Positions 6,188 to 11,576 of a DNA stretch of 11,576 nt are shown here, piece after piece. Below the pieces are notes generated by a model. The model had not been told where the DNA came from and ran no database searches. It saw only the letters and a program-made list of their open reading frames with translations. The position numbers and the translations under genes are program-made. Source of the stretch: JAKEGN01 sp964465665 (GTDB lineage: Bacteria; Pseudomonadota; Gammaproteobacteria; Steroidobacterales; Woeseiaceae). The stretch covers positions 1 through 11,576 of the forward strand of contig CAYXKM010000218.1 in assembly GCA_964465665.1 (NCBI GenBank), written 5' to 3'. Within the stretch, counting starts at the first letter, position 1. The number at the start of each line of letters is the position of its first letter.

Positions 6188-6721
6188 TCAGGCGGCCGGC
6201 TCGCCGAGGTCATCCGCTGCATGCCTGCGCCGTAATTCCGTATCGAGCCTCCTCAGTTCATCGAAGAAACTCTTGCGTCCGCCGGTAATCCGCAGCGCCT
6301 GCCAGGTGGGCCACAAGCGCTGGACGCGTTCCTCGAATGCATCCCGGTAGTACTCCTCGTCGAGGAATCCCTGCTGGTACTGGAAATGCATATTGTCCCA
6401 GTGCGCCTGCTGCGCGATCTGCCACTGCCGGAACCGGCTTTTCTCTTCGGGAGTCAGCACATCGAGTGCTGCTATATTCTCCGGGTACCCGGCTTGCGTA
6501 AGCTTGAAGATGATACCGCCGACGACCGAATTGGCCGCATGAACCAGCATGTTCTGCAGTGCATCGGAACGCATCTGGTAGGTCTGCGCGAGCGCCAGTC
6601 GTTGTGTGGCGGCGAGCGATCGTGTGTTCTGCCGAACCTGCACCGCAAGGTATACGAGTGAGGCTATGACGCCGATGGCTCCGACCAGTTCGCCGATGGC
6701 GCCAAGTTCCGCTATGGTCAT
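6188..6721 (-). CDS. Uncharacterised protein with one N-terminal membrane helix
   Basis: The product has 177 residues. Residues about 5-28 (LGAIGELVGAIGVIASLVYLA) form one membrane segment, followed by VQVRQNTRSL, an arrangement seen in many hypothetical proteins of marine Gammaproteobacteria. The remainder is soluble and rich in Arg, Gln, Trp and Phe (FRQWQIAQQAHWDNMHFQYQ), probably helical and probably facing the cytoplasm. No family name or function can be given. The ATG at 6719-6721 is supported by GAGGAGGAG about 8-16 bases upstream. It is divergent from the YHS gene and lies 111 bases upstream of the DUF6152-type gene on the same strand, so it may be part of one transcript with it. Confidence 0.8.
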   Translation of the reverse strand: MTIAELGAIGELVGAIGVIASLVYLAVQVRQNTRSLAATQRLALAQTYQMRSDALQNMLVHAANSVVGGIIFKLTQAGYPENIAALDVLTPEEKSRFRQWQIAQQAHWDNMHFQYQQGFLDEEYYRDAFEERVQRLWPTWQALRITGGRKSFFDELRRLDTELRRRHAADDLGEPAA

Positions 6722-6752
6722 GGCTGTATCTCCTCCTCAGATCTCGATCAAA

Positions 6753-6782
6753 GTAATAAATCATTTGCGCCCCGGGTCCCAA
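6753..6782 (-). promoter_or_regulatory. Possible sigma-70 promoter for the 6188-6721 gene
   Basis: Read on the - strand, TTGGGA (6782-6777) and TATTAC (6758-6753) are each four-of-six matches to the -35 and -10 boxes with an 18-base spacer. Transcription would start about 25 bases before the ATG, just ahead of the GAGGAGGAG ribosome-binding site. The rest of the 179-base divergent region (6722-6900) shows no convincing promoter for the YHS gene; TACACT at 6843-6848 is the best -10 guess. Confidence 0.3.
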
Positions 6783-6900
6783 TGCGATGACCATCTCGGC
6801 CTGACCGCAGCTACCGGTGTTTCCCTGCACGCCCGCCGAGCTTACACTCGAGTTCGATTGATTCGGACCCGGCATCGGCCTTTGATTCCGAGGAGTACCC

Positions 6901-7404
6901 ATGATTACTGTAACTCGTACGCTTGCAATGCTGGCACTCAGCGCGCCGTTTATTGCGTCGCCCGGCCTTGCGGAGGATCGAATTTTCCTCACCGAGGCCG
7001 GCGCGATCCGCGGCTACGACCCTGTGGCCTATCACGCCGAAGCCCGGCCGGTCCTGGGGGAACCTGATATTACATTCGAATGGGAAGGGGCGGTTTGGCA
7101 CTTCGCGTCGACCGCCAACCGGGATGCTTTTGCCGCGGACCCGGCAAAATATGCGCCGGCCTACGGCGGGTACTGTGCGTATGGCACGGCCAACGGATAC
7201 AAAGTGTCGACAGCACCGGAAGCGTTCGCCATAGAGGACGGCAAGCTCTATCTCAATTACAGCGTCGCCGTACAGCGTACCTGGAACAAGGATCGCCCGG
7301 GTTACATCGAGAAAGCCGACAGTAACTGGATAACGCTTGAGGACGAGTCATACCAGTCTGACCAGGCAACCATAGACAAACAAAAAACGGCGCCGCGCGA
7401 GTAA
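6901..7404 (+). CDS. Exported YHS-domain protein
   Basis: The product has 167 residues. Residues 1-24 (MITVTRTLAMLALSAPFIAS, then PGLA) are a signal peptide, giving a periplasmic protein. A YHS domain covers about 36-95: GYDPVAYHAE, FEWEGAVWHFAS, then FAADPAKYAPAYGGYCAYG. The tail (LYLNYSVAVQRTWNKD...YIEKADSNW) is typical of the group sometimes named YHS domain-containing (seleno)protein, in which some members carry selenocysteine; here the position in YGGYCAYG is Cys92 and no in-frame UGA is used. YHS domains are linked to metal handling, notably copper and silver, by association with transporters; the role of the stand-alone exported form is unproven. GAGGAG lies five bases before the ATG. 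It is 69 bases upstream of the kinase and could share its transcript. Confidence 0.88.
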   Translation: MITVTRTLAMLALSAPFIASPGLAEDRIFLTEAGAIRGYDPVAYHAEARPVLGEPDITFEWEGAVWHFASTANRDAFAADPAKYAPAYGGYCAYGTANGYKVSTAPEAFAIEDGKLYLNYSVAVQRTWNKDRPGYIEKADSNWITLEDESYQSDQATIDKQKTAPRE

Positions 7405-7473
7405 CCTGCTTGCCACCGGCGAGTCGCTGACAGAACTCCACCAAACTGCGGCTATCGGATTCAGGTTGTGGCC

Positions 7474-9564
7474 ATGTTGAATACGAAGACTTCGATGTTT
7501 CGTCGGGCGCCCGGATTGGCAGCCTGGCTCGCAATCACCACCAGTGTGCTGGTAACAGCTGCAGTGGTCGCAGTATCAATAGCCAGTGTGCGATCGCTGC
7601 GCGAGCTTGCTGATACCGAAGCACTTACGCGTGTCGAGCTTGCAGTTGCGGCAGCGCGCGAAGCCCTGCGTCAAAATGCGGAAGACCTGTTGACGGCGAC
7701 TCGTGTACTGAGCGAGCGCCCGACTCTGCATCGCCTGCTCGGATCTTCAGGTCGCTCGGCACTGGCCCCATATCTCGCACGTTATTGCGAAGGTGCTGGT
7801 CTGGATGCCTGCGGAGCGGTTCGCAACGCCTCGCTGCTGGCGTCGGTTGGTGACGCCATCCACTGGCCAAAAGTACTGACGAGCGCAAGCGAGCAGGGCC
7901 AGCGCTTTCTGGTGAGCGGCGCGCTGGCCGACACACCGTTACTGGGTGCGCAAGTGGACGTGGCCGGACTCGATCAAGTTTCGGTGTACGCCTTGCGACG
8001 TATGGACCGGTCGTTTGCCGCAAGTCTCAGTGAGAGCGTCGGACTCGAGATTCGTATTGTGGACTTCAGCACTTTCCAGCATGGCGAAGGCGCCTTCGGC
8101 GTGCTCAATTCCACCGCGTTGTCGCACGGCTCGGCTGCCACCGCGCGCGTCAACGCGCTGGATGCATACGCAGCAAGCATGCCAGTCGTTGCCGCATCCG
8201 GCGAGACTATCGGCCTGCTTTACGCGCTCCTGCCGATGGACGATGTCATGGGCCCGGTTGCCCTGATGGAGGAGCGCATGCTGCAGATCGCGATCGTTGT
8301 TGCCCTGCTGGCAACTATCAGCAGTGTTCTGGTCGGGCGCTTCTGGACCGACGGCGTGCGACGATTGACTGATGCCGCAAGGCGCATTGGCTCTGGCGAC
8401 CTGACCGTATCGATTGCCGAAGAACGAGGTGCCGAGATCGGCGTGCTGGCGTCAACTATGGAGGAGATGCGCGGCAACCTGGTCGAATTGACAGACGAGA
8501 TCCGGCTTCGCGAAGCGCAAGCGCAAGCTGTACTGGGCGGTATTGTGGAAGGCGTATTCGCGGTAGACATGAAACGTCGTATCCGGTTTCTCAATCCGCA
8601 AGCGGAGAAATTGCTCAACGTGTCTTCCGCCGATGCTTTCGGCCGTTTCTGCGGTGACATTCTCAATCCGGCAAGAGATGCCGAAGGCAGGCTGCCTTGC
8701 GAATATACCTGCCCGATACTCAGCGCACGCAACTCCGGAGCTGCAGATGCCATTGAACAGGTGACTGGCGTTGGCAGCCGTGCACGGCGTGTCGTCGTCA
8801 CGAGCGCCGCCCCCAGTGGAGGCATCCAGGTGCAAGTGATGCGGGACGAAACCGAACTCGAGGCAGTGCGGCGTACACGAGACACCGTTCTGGCAAATAT
8901 TTCGCACGAATTTCGTACACCACTCGCGGCACAACTGGCCTCGATCGAATTGTTGCGTGACGGTCTTGGAGCGATGCCACTGTCAGCGCAGCGCAATCTG
9001 GTCGCGTCACTGGAACGGGGCGTGCAACGGCTCACGTGGCTGATCGATAACCTGCTCGAAAGCGTGCGGATCGAGTCCGGACAACTCTCGATTCGCCGCC
9101 GCGACGTGCTGCTCGACGAAGTCGTCAGTGCCGCCAGGGACTTTGTCGAACCACTGATCCTGCAGCGAGGTCAGAAGCTGGAGCTCGGGTCGCTCAGGAA
9201 ACTCCCGCTGATCCGAGGTGATCGTGAACGCCTGGTTCAGGTCGTCGTCAATTTGCTGGCCAACGCCAGCAAATTCGGCCCGGCAGACAGCGTGATCCGG
9301 GTTGGGGGCAGAGTCACTGACAATAACGGAATTGAGTTGTGGGTCGACGACGAGGGTTCCGGGCCGGCCAATCCGAACGATTCGAAACTGTTTGAACAGT
9401 TCCGCCGCTCCGGGGGCGAGGATCCGGAAGAAAGTGGCCTGGGGTTGGGCCTGTTCATCGTCCGTTCGATCGTCGAACGCCATGGCGGTCGCGTTTCGCT
9501 TGCGCGCACGGCAGAATCGCGGACGCGCGCTACAGTTGAATTGCCGCGGGACGGGATCGCATGA
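7474..9564 (+). CDS. Membrane sensor histidine kinase (HAMP-PAS-HisKA-HATPase)
   Basis: The product has 696 residues from the ATG at 7474, chosen because AGGT ends seven bases before it; a GTG at 7468 adds two residues. Helix 1 is at about 15-38 and helix 2 at about 270-288, with a periplasmic sensor region of some 230 residues between them holding a Cys pair (C105, C113). A HAMP linker follows (about 289-341), then a PAS domain (about 345-455) with three cysteines (C393, C409, C413; pattern C-x15-C-x3-CP). HisKA has the H-box NISHEFRTPL with phospho-acceptor H478. The ATPase part shows the N-box NLLANASKFGP, G1 VDDEGSGP and G2 GLGLGLFI, so all catalytic motifs are present. It should autophosphorylate in response to a periplasmic signal and pass phosphate to the regulator, whose ATG overlaps its stop. 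The signal is unknown. A redox or metal input through the cysteines is inference. Confidence 0.93.
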   Translation: MLNTKTSMFRRAPGLAAWLAITTSVLVTAAVVAVSIASVRSLRELADTEALTRVELAVAAAREALRQNAEDLLTATRVLSERPTLHRLLGSSGRSALAPYLARYCEGAGLDACGAVRNASLLASVGDAIHWPKVLTSASEQGQRFLVSGALADTPLLGAQVDVAGLDQVSVYALRRMDRSFAASLSESVGLEIRIVDFSTFQHGEGAFGVLNSTALSHGSAATARVNALDAYAASMPVVAASGETIGLLYALLPMDDVMGPVALMEERMLQIAIVVALLATISSVLVGRFWTDGVRRLTDAARRIGSGDLTVSIAEERGAEIGVLASTMEEMRGNLVELTDEIRLREAQAQAVLGGIVEGVFAVDMKRRIRFLNPQAEKLLNVSSADAFGRFCGDILNPARDAEGRLPCEYTCPILSARNSGAADAIEQVTGVGSRARRVVVTSAAPSGGIQVQVMRDETELEAVRRTRDTVLANISHEFRTPLAAQLASIELLRDGLGAMPLSAQRNLVASLERGVQRLTWLIDNLLESVRIESGQLSIRRRDVLLDEVVSAARDFVEPLILQRGQKLELGSLRKLPLIRGDRERLVQVVVNLLANASKFGPADSVIRVGGRVTDNNGIELWVDDEGSGPANPNDSKLFEQFRRSGGEDPEESGLGLGLFIVRSIVERHGGRVSLARTAESRTRATVELPRDGIA

Positions 9565-10253
9565 AAATACTGCTGGTCGATGACGATCTGGACCTGCTCG
9601 CGGTGATTGCATTTGCGCTGCAGCAGGCCGGGTTCCTGGTGATTCAATCCAGGGACGGAGCAAAGGCTGTCGACGCATTCAACGCCGAGGCGCCGGATCT
9701 TGCGATCCTGGACATCAATTTGCCACTCCTGAATGGATTCGACCTTGCGCAGCGTATTCGGCAACACAGCCGAATTCCGATCATCATGTTGACCGCGCGA
9801 AACGAGGAAGAGGATGTCGTGCGAGCTCTCGGTCTTGGCGCTGACGACTACCTGACAAAGCCATTCAGTCCGCGCATTCTCATTGCGAGGGTACGGGCGC
9901 TGTTACGCCGCGCCGGCGTGGAGAGCGAAGGAGAAGTCAAATCGGGACGCCTGCTGCTTCGGGTCGATGACCTGGTGATCGAGGGAGTTGGCGCCGAGGC
10001 CATCAGCGTGACGCCACTGGAAATGAGATTACTGCAACTGTTGATTGCGAATGCCGGGCGCACGGTCGCAACGGAACGCATTTTGTCGCACGTCTGGGGC
10101 CAACGGGCTGGCGGCAACCGGCAGTTGTTGAAACAGCTCGTTCACCGGCTGCGCCAGAAACTCGAGACAGACCCGTCAACGCCGAGAATGTTGCGGACCG
10201 TGCCAAATTCCGGTTACGTGCTGGACTCGGAAAGCGAACCGGGGCCAACTTAG
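9561..10253 (+). CDS. OmpR-family response regulator
   Basis: The product has 230 residues. The receiver domain (1-115) has the acidic pocket D8/D9, phospho-acceptor D51 (AILDINLP), T78 and K100 (LTKPF). The C-terminal winged helix (about 130-225) has the OmpR/PhoB signature: ISVTPLEMRLLQLLIANAGR, then a recognition-helix region QLLKQLVHRLRQKLE and the wing TVPNSGYVL. It is the cytoplasmic DNA-binding partner of the kinase: the start ATGA overlaps the kinase stop by four bases, which implies translational coupling. Its targets cannot be read from the sequence; the convergent SLC13 gene next to it and the upstream YHS gene are the nearest candidates. No tandem-repeat operator was found in the intergenic regions. 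Confidence 0.95.
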   Translation: MKILLVDDDLDLLAVIAFALQQAGFLVIQSRDGAKAVDAFNAEAPDLAILDINLPLLNGFDLAQRIRQHSRIPIIMLTARNEEEDVVRALGLGADDYLTKPFSPRILIARVRALLRRAGVESEGEVKSGRLLLRVDDLVIEGVGAEAISVTPLEMRLLQLLIANAGRTVATERILSHVWGQRAGGNRQLLKQLVHRLRQKLETDPSTPRMLRTVPNSGYVLDSESEPGPT

Positions 10254-10256
10254 CTG

Positions 10257-11576
10257 CTACAGCTCGTAAACGATCGGTAGTACAAGCGATATGCCGAGCC
10301 ACATGATGAGCTGGAGAGGAATGCCGGCGCGCAAAAAGTCGCTGAACTGGTAGCCACCGGCGCTCATGACGAGGAGATTGGTCTGGTAGCCAACGGGAGT
10401 CAGGTAACTCATGTTGGCGCCATACAGAACAGCGAGCACGAAGGGTTCCGCAGGTACACCCAATGCTTCCGCAATGCTGATGGCAATTGGCGTGCCGAGA
10501 ACCGCAATAGCATTGTTCGTGGCAACTTCCGTGAGCAGCGCCATGATCATAATCAGGCCGCTCAGGATCACGGCAATCGGCAGTCCGTCCGTCAGCGCAA
10601 CATACAGTTGCGCGATGTATTCGGCCGCACCGGTAGCCATGAGTGCCAGTCCAAGGCCAAGACTTGTGACGATCACAAGGATGAAACGCCTGTCGATGGC
10701 GCCGCGAACATCGGCCCACGACAGGCAGCCGCTCGCTATCATCATCATGATGCCCGCCACCGCCGCAATTGAGATCCGGACGACGCCGAGCCCCGCGACC
10801 AGTACGACCCCGGCCATGATCAGCAACGACATCGACGCTTTGGCCGGGCGTGGCAAATCGACGTTGCCGTCGAGTACCAACGCTTGGCCGCTGCGCTTCA
10901 GACGTTCGATGCCGGACGACGATCCCTGCAGAAGAATGATATCGCCGGCACGCAGCACCACATCGGTCAGCGGCGCCGATTCCTTGCCATGAGTCTCGCC
11001 CGGTCGGTGCAAGGCCAACGGCTGCAACCCGTAAAAGGTCAGGATCTGGCTCGATTGCAGCGTGCCCTGATCGAGTTTCGAGCCTCGCATGACCACGACC
11101 TCCGCGATGCGCTGGTCGCTGGCAAGCCGGTGCTCTGCATCCACCGGATGGTCCGTGTCTGCCATGACCAGGGTCGCGCCGAGCAGGTGTTCACACTCTT
11201 TCATGTTTTCCAGCGAATCGCTGACGTGCAGAAAGTCGCCGGCCTTGATGGATATCGACGGAAGGCGGGCCAGCGACAGGTCTCCGCGCAAGATACGCCG
11301 AATGCGCAATTTTCCTTTCGCGAGTGCCAGCAATTCCGCAAGTGTCTTGCCGTCAGCTCGCGATCCCGCATTGATCCGAAGCCGCGAATCGAAGAGCCGC
11401 GGCGCCACGTCGGTCAATGGCGGCTTGCGCTCGGGAAGCAGGCGCGGCGCGACCAACCACAGATACAGGATTGCTACGCCACCGACCACAAATACGGGCA
11501 GCGCAAAGTCGAACATTTTCATCTCAGGCATACCCAGGTCGTGCGCGATCGACACGACCAGCAGATTGGTCGACGT
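10257..11576 (-). CDS. SLC13-type permease with two RCK_C (TrkA-C) domains (partial at N-terminus)
   Basis: The frame is open from the TAG at 10257-10259 to the right edge, giving 439 visible residues and no true start. The first visible residues, TSTNLLV, are the conserved loop of the first half of the divalent anion:Na+ symporter (DASS/SLC13) fold. Counting from that point, a membrane segment (about 21-42) is followed by two RCK_C-like cytosolic domains (about 62-132 and 147-232; KAGDFLHVSD, RAGDIILLQG). The second membrane half (about 247-439) has TEVATNNA and TPVGYQTNLLV, the counterpart substrate/Na+ loops. This architecture is found in bacterial, cyanobacterial and algal SLC13 permeases, some of which carry sulfate. 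The substrate here (sulfate, dicarboxylate or other anion) cannot be told from sequence. The gene is convergent with the response regulator with three bases between stops. Confidence 0.9.
   Translation of the reverse strand, partial: TSTNLLVVSIAHDLGMPEMKMFDFALPVFVVGGVAILYLWLVAPRLLPERKPPLTDVAPRLFDSRLRINAGSRADGKTLAELLALAKGKLRIRRILRGDLSLARLPSISIKAGDFLHVSDSLENMKECEHLLGATLVMADTDHPVDAEHRLASDQRIAEVVVMRGSKLDQGTLQSSQILTFYGLQPLALHRPGETHGKESAPLTDVVLRAGDIILLQGSSSGIERLKRSGQALVLDGNVDLPRPAKASMSLLIMAGVVLVAGLGVVRISIAAVAGIMMMIASGCLSWADVRGAIDRRFILVIVTSLGLGLALMATGAAEYIAQLYVALTDGLPIAVILSGLIMIMALLTEVATNNAIAVLGTPIAISIAEALGVPAEPFVLAVLYGANMSYLTPVGYQTNLLVMSAGGYQFSDFLRAGIPLQLIMWLGISLVLPIVYEL

Noticed and set aside
7174..7176. 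Selenocysteine in the YHS protein
   Set aside because: The codon in YGGYCAYG is TGT (Cys) and the frame has no internal TGA, so this copy is the cysteine form.
8220..9035. 271-codon open frame on the - strand inside the kinase gene
   Set aside because: Ser/Arg-rich low-complexity translation opposite the HAMP-PAS-HisKA part of the kinase, with no domain.
10003..10719. 238-codon open frame on the - strand spanning regulator and permease
   Set aside because: His/Arg/Cys-rich translation typical of an off-frame reading; it overlaps both real genes.
1..11576. CRISPR array, insertion sequence, tRNA or rRNA gene
   Set aside because: No spaced direct repeats, transposase-like product, terminal inverted repeats, cloverleaf or rRNA-like stretch was seen on either strand.

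Overview
The window looks like a piece of a Proteobacterial chromosome, most likely from a Gammaproteobacterium of marine or soil type. Base composition is moderately GC-rich by eye, Shine-Dalgarno sites of the GAGGAG/AGGAG type precede most starts, and the gene families (cyclic-glucan-synthase-type GH94, CsbD, PRC-barrel, DUF2934, DUF6152/DUF6644-like, YHS-domain protein) are typical of that group. The taxonomic call is inference from gene content, not from a marker gene. No rRNA, tRNA, CRISPR array, insertion sequence or prophage gene was seen.

Layout. (1) 1-1282, + strand: 3' end of a GH94 (cyclic beta-1,2-glucan synthase-like) gene that enters from the left edge. (2) 1377-2044, - strand: a two-gene stress-type unit, csbD-like then PRC-barrel, convergent with the GH94 gene. 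(3) 2045-2320: a gene-free stretch with a textbook rho-independent terminator on the + strand that has no obvious gene in front of it. (4) 2321-3304, +: an exported di-haem c-type cytochrome made by internal duplication, with a DUF5666-like tail. (5) 3494-3931, +: a DUF2934 protein with a long charged coiled coil. (6) 3973-6076, -: a three-gene unit of an exported DUF6152-type protein followed by two tandem paralogous four-helix membrane proteins (DUF6644-like); 6188-6721, -, an uncharacterised one-helix membrane protein, may belong to it. (7) 6901-10253, +: an exported YHS-domain protein, then a HAMP-PAS sensor histidine kinase and an OmpR-type response regulator that overlap by four bases. 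(8) 10257 to the right edge, -: an SLC13-type permease with two RCK_C (TrkA-C) domains, incomplete at its N-terminus and convergent with the regulator with only three bases between the stop codons.

How the parts may fit. The left third groups families often linked to envelope and osmotic or general stress (periplasmic glucan, CsbD, PRC-barrel, DUF2934). The middle is exported or membrane-bound and possibly redox-linked: the di-haem cytochrome, the DUF6152/DUF6644 unit and the YHS protein. The right end is a two-component system facing an ion/anion transporter. The least understood and most promising part is the DUF6152-DUF6644-DUF6644 unit: its mature exported protein is predicted to begin with His-His, and it is encoded with two copies of a membrane protein that keep the same few polar residues.
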